DNA from: Symsagittifera roscoffensis
Lineage: Eukaryota > Xenacoelomorpha > Acoela > Convolutidae
DNA length: 64,000 bases
Assembly (NCBI RefSeq): GCF_963678635.1
Contig: NC_087064.1
Location: 12,867,989-12,931,988, forward strand
Direction: 5' to 3'
Each line of letters opens with the position of its first letter. The stretch's first letter is position 1. The translations under genes and the position numbers were made by a program. A model generated the notes under the pieces. That model did no database searches. It was not told where the DNA came from and saw nothing but the letters and a program-made list of their open reading frames with translations. Positions 1 to 10,645 of this stretch are shown piece after piece.

Positions 1-470
1 TTTGTTACGATCTAATAACGTTTTCTAAACGCAAGCCTCAATGCAAATTTTTTAATGAAAAGCACTGCAAAGTACTTATATATGTCCTTCCATTCGCGTA
101 ATTACACAAGCGAAGTGTGTTTTTTTTCTACGAATTTTTTTTTCCAAGCAAAGTCGCAAATAAGTGCTGATTTTGAGACGCTTTTGGTATATTGAATTTA
201 ATCGTGCTTAAGCTTATTTGAGTATAAACAATTTAATGACAAATGTTGCTGTTTACACAAGCAAAGCTTGTGTGATAGTTCGAACTGTCTTTTTTTTGCT
301 ATTTAAGTCGCAAATATTGTTTTAACGCAAATATTGTTGCGACAAAATGTGTTCTTCTTGAAAGTGTTACTATTGATCAATAATCAGCTACTAAGTACAG
401 CCAATGCTAAGGATTTTAACACATGCTATTATATTACCTATAGCACTTTAGTTTCAAGGTATCATGGACC

Positions 471-500
471 TGTAGCGTAGAAGGTTCGAACCTGGGCAGG
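471..500 (+). repeat. tRNA-derived SINE fragment (pol III box remnants)
   Basis: The run contains GGTTCGAACC (483-492), a perfect B-box core, just after TAGCGTAGAAGG, which fits an A-box. The two boxes overlap with no room for a tRNA body, so this is not a functional tRNA. It looks like a collapsed SINE head. Confidence 0.4.
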
Positions 501-829
501 GTCGGATGTTTTAATGAATTTTTTGTATGCTAGTTAAAATGCGTCCGCTCTATAAATTGAGGCTTGTTAGTGGGTATTTTTTTCAAATTGACTGGTACTG
601 CTAGTACGTCGTAATTGGCTGGCGTCACTTAGCAATAATGTAGACTCATAATTGGTGTGTGTAACTTATTTTGAAAGTTTTGCTCATTCAGTTTTCCACA
701 ATAGTGTTATCGGTCCAATTTTTGCTGGTGTATGCGATTTGCAACTTCGACTCTGTGTTTATTTTTGCCTAGGTCGTATTTGAAAACATGTATTTTGAAA
801 ATGTATTGGATAAGTTGTTCGTTTTTTTG

Positions 830-1760
830 CAACCCTTCGAAAGTTCTTACTTTTTGCAGAGTTTTCAATTTTTTCAAAAACTACTGTCGCGATTTTCAAA
901 AAAAAATGATAGCAGTGGAGAAACGGGCTGCTGTCCTATATGCCTGCAGATTTTTCTAGTCTCTTTTCATTCAACTTCAAGTTCTACGGCCTTCGAAAGT
1001 TCCAGTAGGGGGATTTTTTGCCTATTTGTTTTTTTTTCGTTTTCTCAAATTTTTATTGCACAAAATCTGAGATGAACGGTTCAATAAAAAATTACTAACT
1101 ATGAGTATCTCCCCTAATTTTGATAGAAAAAAGTTATGGCCTCAAACGTGCCCATTTTTTGATATTTGGGTTAATTTTTAAAACTTTTGACTTCTCTTAA
1201 AAAGTAAACCGCCAAATCAGAGGTCGAGGGTTTAACAAAAAAAATCAGTTTTGCAAATCTGACCTGCGTAAACGGCCATCCGATGCGTTTTGAACAAAAA
1301 TATGGACCTAGAAAATGTCCAATTTTTGATAATTAGCCCGATTTCGGAAAAAAGTTTTCAAAAGTTTAACCTACTGATTCTGAGGTTGGTAGTTCTTTAA
1401 AACTAAGAGGGTGCTTAATTTTCCCTGCGCAATCTTTTTTACCTTATTTTTGTAGAAAAGCTGATATGGACTTCGAAAAAATATCTTCTTGATTTTTTTC
1501 CGTTTCTTTTTAAAGAAATTTGGTCACTATTTCCAAAAACTACTAACTAAAGCTGATATTGAGTGTTCAATCTAAAAAGTCAGGGCGTGTACACTTTCAA
1601 TCTTAAAATTAAGAAGTGGAAAGCAGAGGCTCTTCCCTTGTTTTAATAGATAATTTTTACGGATTTAGGAAAAAATAACTTTGTGATCAGTTTTTGGAAT
1701 CTTTCTCTTTTTTTTGAGAACTAACCAGCAAAATCTTAGATGAAGACTTCAATTGAAAGA
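830..1760. repeat. Degenerate tandem repeat, roughly 170-190 bp period
   Basis: Phrases of the type 'aaaactac.. ccaaat.tgagat ... gttcaat.gaaag ... ggacttagaaaa.gt' recur. The same phrases recur at 36.05-36.5, 52.0-52.45, 56.1-57.2, 58.6-59.75 and 59.8-60.2 kb, so this is a dispersed family of short tandem blocks. The period is estimated by eye. Confidence 0.5.
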
Positions 1761-1907
1761 GCGAGATAAAAACTAGGGTTTAGAGTAAAATCCATTTTTT
1801 GTTTTGAAATTATAAAAATTACGCATTTCCTTATTAGTTCAATATATTATTAAAAAACATCAGAACTGGAAAATCCAGCATTAGCTGGGCTACTAGTTTA
1901 CTTCCAA

Positions 1908-1975
1908 GCAACCATGGCGCAGATGCGATTATGTGAGACTCCCAATCGACAGGTGGGATATTTAAATCCGGAATA
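1908..1975 (+). repeat. tRNA-derived SINE head
   Basis: TGGCGCAGATG (1915-1925) fits a pol III A-box. About 35 nt later a weak B-box-like segment ends in AAATCC. A related segment occurs near 60236-60320, and the same A-box occurs near 52548. The repeated structure supports a SINE family rather than a tRNA gene. Confidence 0.45.
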
Positions 1976-2200
1976 TTTAAATAGTTTTTTAGTCGAATAT
2001 TTGCTGTATAATATTGGCAATTTGATAAACTGTAGCTGCTTTTTTGATGGCTAATGTTAGTAAAATACGATCGGCTATGGTGCAGATGTGAGAACGTGAT
2101 TTTCTCAGTCTCAAATTTTTTTTCAAGGTTTATCAAATTTTCCTCATCACTTCGTTTTGCCTGTTTAGAGCTCTCTGTTGCATTTTCCTCGCTTGTGTTT

Positions 2201-2220
2201 GCGAAGCGAAGCTTCGCCTC
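2201..2220. repeat. Dispersed short hairpin motif
   Basis: GCGAAGC-GAA-GCTTCGC is a 7-bp perfect stem with a 3-nt loop, followed by CTCTATGTTT. Variants with the same trailing CCTCTRTGT recur at 41737, 42081, 52698, 55270, 55745, 57745, 58236, 60544 and 60936, several times downstream of SINE-like heads. Confidence 0.55.
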
Positions 2221-3259
2221 TATGTTTTTATCACTTCGAAAATGAAACCGACCGGTGGCAAAGATGTCAACATTTTCTTTCCGAACAAATGGTCGTCTAC
2301 AACAGTTTTGCTGGCTTAGTTGCCGCTTCCTAATTGTTGTTTTTAATGCTTTTTGTTCCGACCATTTGAAAAAGGCGGAGGAACTTTGTGTTTGATTTTT
2401 TGTTTCATCGCAAAATCAGACACGACAAATAATCATCGGAATAGGTCGAGTGAAATATCATTTCAAAGCCCTTTCAATTAAGATTCGAATGACAAAAAAA
2501 TGAAATTTTTTTTTGCACTGTCGAGAAAAACCGGTTTGAAATTTTTGGTCTTATTTTAATTTAATAAGGTGAGCGTGCAGGCTTACAATAGCCTATTTAT
2601 GCTTATTTTAAGCCTTAAAAACTTAGATTTACTCGAGTAAAGTTAGTTTTTGGAGTTTTTTTGGTAATTAAAAACTTCTGCAAAAAATTAAAATTTTTTA
2701 AAATTTTTCTAAACGATTTTTTGTTTTTTTTGTCATTTTTTCTATAAAACTATTTTACTATTGGCCTTTTTTTACTATGACTGTAGAATATGCTTGAGGT
2801 CTATTTTTTCGTTGAGATCTTTTTATTCACGCCACGCAGAAAAAAAACGATACTTATTGGGAAAAAAAATCTTTTTTTTTGTTCTTTCCCAAGACTACGG
2901 TCGGAACATTATGTGCTACTTGCACAATAACTGGCTATCCTCGTTTATTTTATAGTTGTTTGAAAATTTTGGCATTTTTTTGATATTTTTGATGTATGGG
3001 TAATGGTGTGAAGCTCCACTTTGCCTATCTTAATTTTGGCTAATATGCTCAATTTTATCATGAAGGTAGTGATTTTCACGATTGGTCTGTTATACCTTAA
3101 TTTTTATTTCGAAATACAAGTTACGAACTAGAGGGCTTCAATATAATATTGCTTTCAATTTGCCACTAGCATTTTTGGAGTTACCTAAAATAGCTTGAAA
3201 ATCAAACCCACCATAAGTCATATTTTTTTTACCCTGTGTGCAAACATTTGTTTTTATAG

Positions 3260-4223
3260 AGCTGACAGTCATAAAGGTCCAGGAGAAGATCTCAACGATA
3301 ATCTGCTAGGCAGTTTGGGCTTATTGGCCAGCTATGCGAACTATAATCTGAAATGTGGTGCATTTGTCGCCATGGAAACTGGGCTGATAGCTTCCCTCTC
3401 TCTGGCGGATAAAATGAAGGGACTTTTGGATATGTCGCGCAACAATTTGAAGATGCATATGGCTACAGAAATAGCTTCATATAGATGGGGAAGAGGAACT
3501 TTTGGTATCAAAGCAAAACCACCTGTGTACAGAATATCTCTCGATACTGGCAGTCATTTACTGGTTCTCAATTTGGACGAGAGACGAAACTATCTCGAAA
3601 AGTTAGCTCAAACCTTGCTGCAGATGAGACATTTGAACGTTAGTATTGAAAAGTTCCTGGCGGAGTTCTCGTCAATGCAAGCTAACCCTGCGCCAGAAAT
3701 GATTCTACCGCCTTTGATAACTACGGCCGCTCCAAGAACGACTAAAAGAGGCGAACTGGATCTGCATCCGGACATGGCGCTGGAAAAGAGTGAGATTGCA
3801 AATCAGGTTTCAGTGAAAGTTAAAGCTACTTATTCATTCATTCCTTCTGTTCTTGAGTATTCGATGGAGTTTGTGACTTCTAAGTATGGCTATTACCAAA
3901 GCCAAGAGGTTTTTAAGCGAGATTTTTTTGTTTTGCTTCTGGACAAACAAGTTAAAGTGAAGAAATTTGTAGTGACAACCGGATCTCCGAACCAGCTAGA
4001 AATGCATTTGAAAACAGGCTCACTTTTCTTCTCTGGAAAAGCAAACCAGTTGGCAAAAACTGGCAAAGTTAATTGTATGTCTCCACAACATGTAGCTGAT
4101 TTTAACGATGGTGTTGCTACTAAAGACATGGATTACTTGGTGCTTGTGAAATGTTTAATCATCAGAATTGATTCACATCATCCCTTAGGAATTATTTTGT
4201 ACAATGTTCAGCTAGCTTCGTAG
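3260..4223 (+). CDS. MGAT4-like (GT54 family) N-acetylglucosaminyltransferase, terminal exon
   Basis: This is one long open exon. A T-rich tract ending in AG at 3258-3259 gives a good acceptor; the exon starts at the third base of a codon and ends with TAG at 4221-4223. Seen: the C-terminal third (residues from 'DFFVLLLDKQVKVKKFVV' through 'ADFNDGVATKD' to 'GIILYNVQL') follows the layout of the C-terminal beta-sandwich (lectin-like) region of MGAT4 enzymes. Nearer the N-terminus, 'GAFVAMETGLI' and 'TEIASYRWGRG' fall where the family has its acidic metal-binding motif and the following catalytic-core strand. Family knowledge: MGAT4 adds beta-1,4-GlcNAc branches to the alpha-1,3 mannose arm of N-glycans in the Golgi. 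Odd: the acidic pair expected in the metal-binding motif appears as ETG, so catalysis is doubtful. The N-terminal exons (membrane anchor, first half of the GT domain) were not found upstream. The match is by eye to a divergent member; a glycosyltransferase-like assignment is likelier than the exact subfamily. Confidence 0.6.
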
Positions 4224-5047
4224 TCGTCGTTTAGTTTCGCAAGTCACAATCATATAATTTAATTGCATTCTTTATTCAAATTGCGTAGTACTTGAAAATT
4301 CACTTAGAACTAGAAGTTCCAGCAGTTAATGAAGGAGTGCAGTTTCTTACCTTGGTTTTCCTGCGTGACGCCCTTCCATGGCCGCACTGAACTCTCCATC
4401 TGGTGTTCCATCATTTAATTGCAGTAGACATTGGGAAATGCGCAGAACCCAAATGGGGCAACGCTTCCCAAATAGTTATGATGATCGGTCTTGTCTATTG
4501 TTTTTAGAGGTTTGGGTTTTTCGTCGACATTTGAGGGCTCTTATGTAGGAGGTGTGTGGAGGTTCCTGCTGTAAAAGGACTTCTGACTCTTGCAGGAGGA
4601 AAGAGAATCTAAGGGTCACCGCTAATTTAGTTTATCGCTCATTTAATTTATTAATTTATCGTCAGATAGCGCCGCGCCAGCTCTACGGGTTCTGACAGGT
4701 CTTCTTCCACATCTTCGGCTGCTTCCGAGTCCGTTCATCCACTAGGACTTCCGCTTTTGAAACAGCTAGTCTGAATCTATTTCTGACGTTCCGGGTCGCG
4801 ACACTAGCGGCCGAGGCAATAGCATCTCATATTCGGGCAGTTGAACTTTCCCTGGCGCTAACGTATCTCCGTAATCTTAACAGAGCTACTGGTCTTCTTG
4901 CACCTCTCTGATAGCTTTAAAAACAATATGGCTCCTTCCACTGTAGTAGAGCCGCTTGGCAGATACATTCAGAGTTACGTGGTCGTCGTTCATTTAACGA
5001 GCCATGCCACTCTTGTGTTATCAATGGCATCAATGAACGTATCAAAG
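4224..5047. other. Intergenic; GC-richer remnant, no supported gene
   Basis: The part from about 4660 to 4900 is clearly GC-richer than its surroundings and has exon-like composition, but stops break all frames on both strands. It may be a decayed retroelement or gene fragment. I see no recognisable domain and no clear polyadenylation signal for the gene ending at 4223. Confidence 0.35.
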
Positions 5048-6598
5048 TGTGTCACTACGTATCATAACACACAGGCACACACAAATTGTTTTCGCTTGTC
5101 GACAGACGCAATACAGGCCAGTAAGCCGATATTTTATAGGCCGAAACCAATTTAGGCGAAAAAAGAAAGAAAAACAAATGCCGAAAAAAACAGTCATGAA
5201 AAACTTGAATTTTAATTTTTTTAAAAGTTTTTAGCAAATCGTGCGATCCAGATGTGAGTATAAAAACTATATTTTGCTCGAAACGACCCAAGACTAGGTC
5301 AGTAAGCCGATAAAATATAAGCCAAAATCATTGGGACTGAAAAAGTAGTTATAATTTCTTTCAAGTTATTATAATCTCTGAGAATCTCTTATAATCTATT
5401 ATAGAAGGTTATAATCCTTTACTCTGTTGAATAATACGCATCAAAAGAATTTTTCAACTATATTCGTTAGGGTTTTGTTTCTGCAAATAACGAATTCTCT
5501 AAAATTGAGATATTTTGTCACACCTTGGTTCATCTGAACACAAAGTTCTACCACGGACCAAAAGTTTTATAGAGATACCATCATATTAGTTGAAAGGATC
5601 TCGCGGTAAAAGAAAATAAACGCTTCCTTATAAATCATGAAACTGAAGCAGTATGCTGATATTTTGTGGCTAGAAAATTTCATGTGCATCATGGAACAAA
5701 TTGAGATGAAATAAAGAAACAAAAGTGTTATAAGTTTCAATTGTTCTAGAAATTATAATCTATTAATATGGATTTTGTTTAGCAAAACACTTGAATTGGA
5801 AATTTGGAGAGTTGTAATCAATTATATTCGATTACAACTGTTTTGAAAAATAGATAGAATAGGATCGGTATAAGTCGAATAAAATATATTATAATTGCAT
5901 GTATTTTGTTTTCAAAAAGAGGAGATAAAAATCGATTTTTAAATATTTAAATTCAATTTTTTCTCAATTTTAGTATGAATGACACATGGTTAAACAGTCG
6001 TGTAAATTTAAAGCACGCTCACGCGTTTGTTTCAGAATTTCAGCTAGAAGAGCCGCTATCACAAGTCAACTTTGATCTGAGAAACTCAAAAGCGCAAAAG
6101 GTCCAAATTGTGCTTTATTGAAAATTCAAGCCTGGCGTATTTAAACTCCGACAGAACACTATCAAAGGTTTTGCTGAGTTGTAGAGAGTGAAATTGATAA
6201 TCGCTGATTCAGTTCATCGGCAACAAGTTTTCAAGAAGTAACAATTTTTTTCGCGTTTTAAACTTAGAAAAAGAGCATACACATGCGCACAAACACTTTT
6301 TCCGTACAAAACGTCCGAAATAAACGTCCGGTAAAATTCAGAAAAAAGCTTTGCCAAGAAATTTGAATTCATTGTGAACTGAACTTGAAATTATCTAGGG
6401 TCTAACTTTCTCAAAAACATTCCCTATTGTCAAAGACTTGCAATGCAAATTAGAAGTTTTTAACACTTATAACCTTTTAAAAACAAAACAGGTCCTAACA
6501 TCGATTAATGCAGAGCTTTATTTTGATTAAAAGCCTTCCGACTCCAATCAATGCCAAACATTGCGTGATATTATTTTTCAATTCAAGGAAAGATGTTT

Positions 6599-6802
6599 CT
6601 AGTCATGCTCAAACATATTGATGAGTGAAATGAGGTATATTTTATCAAATGCATCAATGCGGATAAGTTTCTCGATCACACAATGCAAGTTGACCAGGGC
6701 AACGCGAGATGATTGCTTCACTATTTGAAAGGAGAAGACATGTATATCAGTTTTTTTTTCACATTGGTACGACTCTATTATCTCGAAAAACTGTATCATC
6801 AT
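6599..6802 (-). pseudogene. Transposase C-terminal tail fragment, copy 1
   Basis: This minus-strand open frame of 67 codons is identical in peptide to the one at 12190-12393. It lies just downstream of the CACTA-like transposase segment and probably represents its C-terminal tail after one or more stops or a further intron. There is no independent domain. Confidence 0.4.
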
Positions 6803-6958
6803 TTTTTCTGGACATCCAGCAATGAAAAATTGTATTTGACCACAATGGAGGGCACCGTTGGCTAGGAAGCTTACATAACTGTTGCTTGCACAAGAATGTG
6901 AAACTGAATCAAGCTCGAAATATGCAAGCTTCGCGTTACTAGATCATGGTATAGTGTC

Positions 6959-7602
6959 CTATCTATATTCTGAAGGCAATTTTGATACATGCAATTTGGA
7001 TCTTTCGAAACATTTGGCGGTGTTTCTCATTCGATGGCACAGATCTGCGAGATAATTGTCGTCTACTTTTTGTTTTAACGTATCTCTATTTCTATGGTAT
7101 GGTTCAATAATAAGTGGGAGGAGGATAACAGTTCCAGTGAACCTGGATTGCAGAAGATAGTTTGCTGCTTCAAACATCTTGGACGAACAAGTCCACAGTG
7201 GTCCAAAGTTTCGAACTTGCCAAGCAAGGTGATTTAAACTGTGTAGATTCGGCGAAAAAACGATGTCTGTATATTCTTGCTCTGTCCTTATCAGGAATAC
7301 CCGTATCAGGCTCTCAGCTTCATCTGCATATTTTCTGGTCATTAATAACAGACGGATTGCGTAGCTCAAAATCGAAAGTCTTTCGAAAAGTTTTTGAGGT
7401 GTTTTTTCTTTTAACAAGACAGGTCCAATGTACAAAAGCCAGACTTTAAACTCATTTGATTTGAAATGCTCCACCTCCGATAATGGTCGCACCGCTCTGT
7501 TAAAATCCTTCGTTAGCTGAAAAAAAAAATTTACAAATCATTTTTAAACCAAGCGTTTGAAGCCAAAAATAATCAATGCTTACTTTAATTGATCTAGCCA
7601 AG
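6959..7602 (-). pseudogene. CACTA/EnSpm-like transposase, C-terminal half, copy 1
   Basis: Two minus-strand exon pieces are joined by a 67-nt GT..AG intron (7517-7583, polypyrimidine tract then CAG). The downstream exon reads RPLSEVEHFKSNEF, then WLLYIGPVLL, then SLNHLAWQVRNFGPLW, ending at 6959. Order and spacing match the C-terminal part of animal CACTA-type transposases (the 'W+atEfR..Ll Y.gpvvL' block followed by 'H..hL...v...GPLW..s.f.FE'). The upstream exon is only about 19 nt long (7584-7602) before it runs into the terminal repeat of another element at 7606-7626, so the gene is broken there. The N-terminal part lies beyond the 1.7-kb insert, at 9480-10645. No complete reading frame survives, so the fragment should be inactive. 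Confidence 0.65.
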
Positions 7603-7605
7603 GTA

Positions 7606-7626
7606 GGGGGAAAAGGAAAAAGAGCC
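7606..7626 (-). repeat. Isolated terminal inverted repeat, copy 1
   Basis: GGGGGAAAAGGAAAAAGAGCC is the right-hand terminus of the same family as the MITE at 7794-7994. It is followed by AGTAAATC (7627-7634). Its equivalent in copy 2 is 13196-13216, where the same 8-mer also follows. Confidence 0.75.
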
Positions 7627-7793
7627 AGTAAATCAACAAATTTCGTATTTGAAAATGAGGTTTAACTATTGCAAGCAACTATTCAAATTTCAAATTTGCA
7701 TGCTAAAATTGCTCAAAATTGGCAGATTGCTCTTTTTAATTGTTTCTGCCTGTCTGGACTTTTGCAACTTTCTATATTTCGATTTCTATCATT

Positions 7794-7994
7794 GGCTCTT
7801 TTTCCTTTTCCCCCATCCTCACGCAAGTTTCAACTTATTAGTGTAACGAGTAGTTTTACGAGGTTGAATATGAAGACCAAATATGTTTGTCGTTGCCTTA
7901 TTAGACGCTATGTAATTTTTCATAACAATCTGACAATGTCGTCAACAAATTTACAAATAAAAACTTGCAGGTGGGGGGGAAAGGAAAAAGAGCC
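7794..7994. mobile_element. MITE, 201 bp, with 8-bp TSD (copy M1)
   Basis: The element starts GGCTCTTTTTCCTTTTCCCC and ends with its inverse GGGGAAAGGAAAAAGAGCC. It is flanked on both sides by CTATCATT (7786-7793 and 7995-8002), an exact 8-bp target-site duplication. Its interior, reverse complemented, matches about 165 bp of the left end of the 3.9-kb composite at 9316, so it is an internally deleted relative. The 8-bp duplication fits hAT-like or other 8-bp superfamilies; the superfamily cannot be fixed from the termini alone. Confidence 0.9.
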
Positions 7995-8641
7995 CTATCA
8001 TTTTGTCAGGAACGAAAGCAAGTGAACAAGATTTGGAATTAATTGCTTCCAAACAAGTGTTACGCAACAAATTTGTCGAAAAAAATTGACCACAAGAAGC
8101 TTATTAATAACCGCAAGCTTATGCTTCTGGCTTTTGATAAGAGAAATTCTTCAATTTTTTCAAGATAAAATGTCAATCAACATTTGAATTGACAACTTGA
8201 CTAATTTTCTCACATTGTATTTTACAGACCCGGCACGGCGACCGGCAGAGAAACAAATTAGCAGAACTTGTTTCCTTTTGGGCAGTATTTAGGGAAAAAA
8301 ATTGAGACACTTTGTACAGAAAATATTGATCACGCTTTATCGCGAAAATCTTTAGAAAATGAATGATTCAAAAACTTTTATAGTTTCGCCAATAATTTTT
8401 TTTGTGAATTTATTGGTTTTCCGAACATTCGGAAACACTTAGGGCCAAATTAACATACTCCCCCTCCTCCCCTCCAAACACGTTTAGGGGGATGCTATTT
8501 TGGTTCTGAGTTCAAATTTGGAGTTTGTAAATATGTAGCCCCTCACAGAGGTTAACTTGATCCCACTTATAATACTAGTTTGCAAAATTTCTATTTAATT
8601 TACCAATGAGTCTAGTTTTTAGATTTGGATCTACTTAACAA

Positions 8642-8680
8642 TCCCCCCCCCCCTTTAAGGAAGGTGGGGGGGGGGGGCAA
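8642..8680. repeat. Poly-C / poly-G inverted tract
   Basis: A run of C's is followed by CCTTTAAGGAAGG and a run of about a dozen G's, an imperfect palindrome. The homopolymer lengths differ in the copies at about 14235-14272 and 17963-17996, as expected of slippage. It could form a hairpin or G-quadruplex. Confidence 0.7.
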
Positions 8681-8857
8681 GTTAAGAAGGGGGGTAATTG
8701 TTGAGTCGATCCAAAATTTCGTCTATCCGGGAACAAATTTAGTTTTCGGCTATCCGGGAACGAATTTATTTTTCGGCTATCCGGGTATTCGGCTCGGTGA
8801 CATGCCACCATCCCATTGTACCAATATGTGGGAATGTGCTGCTGGATTAGAGGAAAA

Positions 8858-9292
8858 CTAACCGAGGTAGGATATGACGACTAAGACGGAGTAGAGCACC
8901 AGTTTCACAATCAGCATCTCAATGTCCAGGGTGAAGGGCTTAGTGTACCAACAGGAGGTATTCCTCAACTGGGTCAGCTCCCCCGCCAGTCCCTCGCAAA
9001 TGGGCACACCGTAGAACTCAACCGGACAGGATTGAGGTTCTTGTCCCTGCTTCTTCGGTGGTTTCTCAGTCGGCCGTATGTAATTCTTGTTCAGAAAGAC
9101 AAAGTACATAGTTCCATTTTTTTTGAATAGAACTTCGTCTTTAGTGTTGATTACATTGTAGTCTAATAACGGTAGGTTCTTGGTGTCTATATCCTCCGGA
9201 ATTGCAGGCGCGAAATTAAGAGATATGTAGCAAAGAACGAAAAATTTAGACTGAATTGAAGAGTTCTCAGTACGGGCAGGTAATAGTAACAT
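8858..9292 (-). CDS. Unrecognised small membrane-protein ORF (intact copy)
   Basis: A true ATG at 9292-9290 opens a 144-codon frame ending at 8858. The N-terminal 30 residues include a hydrophobic stretch (FFVLCYISLNFAPA) that could act as a signal sequence. A middle region contains four cysteines and two N-glycosylation sequons (NGT, NTS), and the last 20 residues are strongly hydrophobic (IVKLVLYSVLVVISYL), fitting a single membrane span. Base composition is richer in GC than the flanks, as for real exons here. I do not recognise the family. The frame is single-exon as drawn, but a CAG acceptor inside the first 20 codons means an upstream exon is possible. The two other copies of this region (14568-14766, 18292-18490) have lost one C in a C-run, which shifts the frame before the last third, and their N-terminal halves are replaced by satellite. 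Only this copy can be intact. Confidence 0.5.
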   Translation of the reverse strand: MLLLPARTENSSIQSKFFVLCYISLNFAPAIPEDIDTKNLPLLDYNVINTKDEVLFKKNGTMYFVFLNKNYIRPTEKPPKKQGQEPQSCPVEFYGVPICEGLAGELTQLRNTSCWYTKPFTLDIEMLIVKLVLYSVLVVISYLG

Positions 9293-9315
9293 TTTAAATG
9301 CTGCTAAAGTAAATC

Positions 9316-9485
9316 GGCTCTTTTTCCTTCCCCCCCCACCTGCAAATTTTTACTTGTAAATTTGTTGACCCCATTGTCCGATTGTTATGAAAGTTGACAT
9401 ACAGACTAAAATGGCCACGACAAACATATTTGGTCTTCATATTCAACCTCGTAAAATCACTCGTTACACTAATATATTGAAGGTC
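9316..9485 (-). repeat. MITE-family terminal segment
   Basis: Reverse complemented, this segment is about 85-90 percent similar by eye to the interior of M1, including 'gaggttgaatatgaagacc' and the G-run terminus. It is the left end of the composite element, and the similarity stops at the point where transposase coding begins. Confidence 0.7.
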
Positions 9486-9850
9486 GTGTAACGTGTCCAA
9501 ATCTTTTCGGTCAATTTTTGGAGTTTTCGCTACAGCGACGCCTAGTAACACTTTTGTAACGCCAAGATATACTTGGTGCATGCTATCAACCGGAGCTGTT
9601 AGGGGCAATCCGTTCAAAAAGGATGATTGCTTAGCTGGCCCTTTTACTCCTTTATAGTGCTTCTTGTTCAGATTTGTTTTTGAAGCACTTGGCTATGCTT
9701 TTCACTGTCCCTCATCTTAAATATTTTATTTGGATAATAACAAATATTATCTTTCAAATTTGATTCGGCGAAACAGAATGTGCATCCAAACTTGGCTCTA
9801 TGGTGATGCATATTAAGCATAGACACTGTCTCGGGCATATCAGATATTTA
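9486..9850 (-). pseudogene. CACTA-like transposase, middle part
   Basis: The minus strand from about 9850 reads MPETVSMLNMHHHRAKFGC, then TFCF, a CxxC zinc-ribbon-like site, then YYPNKIFKMRDSEKHSQ. After a frame change it continues KGVKGPAKQ, NGLPLTAPVDSMHQVYLG and VTKVLL. This order (GCxxC, YP, R-D/E, H.KG.KG, VD.MH.V.LGV.K) is that of the central region of animal CACTA/EnSpm transposases. At least one frameshift or stop separates the two stretches. The frame then runs out of the coding region into the terminal repeat at 9485. Confidence 0.65.
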
Positions 9851-10133
9851 AACTTTGACACAAAAAACTAAATGATAGGTGCGTTCAAGGAAATTGATTG
9901 AGCAATCTGTAGTTTGAAGCTTCGTCTTCAGTTCCTTAAACAGTTAAAACTCATTCGGTTACCGATTCACTTGTAGAAAATTGTGGAAGATCAGCGATGG
10001 CTAGCCAGACAGGCCACAATGATTTTGCATTTGATTTAAAAGCGTCCATGCCGTCAGAATTAAGCAGCAAGTGAATGGTGGTTGAAGCATTTCGTGGTTG
10101 AAGGGGTCCCGGATTTTAAGGTCAGTGTTTATA

Positions 10134-10645
10134 TCACGTGTAAGTGAGACTGAAAGTTTCCAGGATATTCGAAACCACGATATTCCTCAACTCAGATACG
10201 AAGTCAAGCTGCCACCGCTTCCCTTGTCCAGAAATTCTTATGAAGTTTTCTTCGTTATCTTTAACTACATGATAGTTACGTTTCAAAGTCTTGTAACTTG
10301 GAATAGTTCTCTCAGGAAAGGCGGTCCGAATCAACTTAAACCAATTGTTTGCTGCGGCATCAGACGTTCCGTGACGTGCAATGATGGCGTTCGCACAAAA
10401 GAGGAAATTTGACATTGATGGCAATTTCTGTTCACTATCGTCCGATCCACCACTTCTTAAATTATCAAAAATAATAGTACTATTTCCCAATACATCGATA
10501 TCTGAGAAGCCACAATCGTCATCAATTTGGTCAATCGAGTCGAAGACATGGCTTGTTTCACCTGCATACTCACTTTCACAACTACTGCTCGCCTCTGAGC
10601 TGTCTGAAACATGCTCTCTCATCTCGTATTTCACATTTTTTATTG
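10134..10645 (-). pseudogene. CACTA-like transposase, N-terminal part
   Basis: The minus-strand open frame carries an acidic serine-rich stretch (SSEASSSCESEYAGE) and then the conserved N-terminal block FLFCANAIIARHGTSDAAAN and SYKTLKRNYHVV, typical of this transposase group just before its zinc-binding region. The open frame extends to 10676, but its first codons lie in the terminus of the second duplicated copy, so the native start has been lost. It continues towards the middle part below 9850 after stops or introns. Confidence 0.6.

Larger units (their letters stand above)
1..3250. other. Gene-free, AT-rich repeat region
   Basis: I find no supported coding exon here. Open frames are short and made of T/A runs. 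The stretch holds SINE-like pieces near 471 and 1915, a diverged repeat of the 'fully AT-rich, phrase-repeating' type from about 830 to 1760, and one copy of a dispersed hairpin motif at 2201. Upstream exons of the MGAT4-like gene at 3260 could lie here, but none is recognisable. Confidence 0.6.
5048..9175. repeat. 5.6-kb tandem duplication, copy 1 (shared part)
   Basis: This block is nearly identical to 10645-14770; equivalent points are 5,591-5,597 bp apart (6959 to 12550, 6599 to 12190). It begins at tgtgtCACTA (5048-5057) and ends at 'taataacggta'. The intervening 9176-10644 is present once, so the repeat unit is about 5.6 kb and the second copy is cut short where the satellite begins. 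Differences are scattered substitutions and small indels, so the duplication is fairly recent. Confidence 0.9.

Noticed and set aside
5053-5057. CACTA at the duplication edge as a proven CACTA-transposon terminus
   Set aside because: The motif and the neighbouring CACTA-like transposase are suggestive, but no inverted partner (TAGTG with matching flank) was found, and the second occurrence is in direct orientation.
7162-7449. Plus-strand 95-codon ORF duplicated at 12753-13040
   Set aside because: It is the shadow of the transposase exon on the opposite strand.
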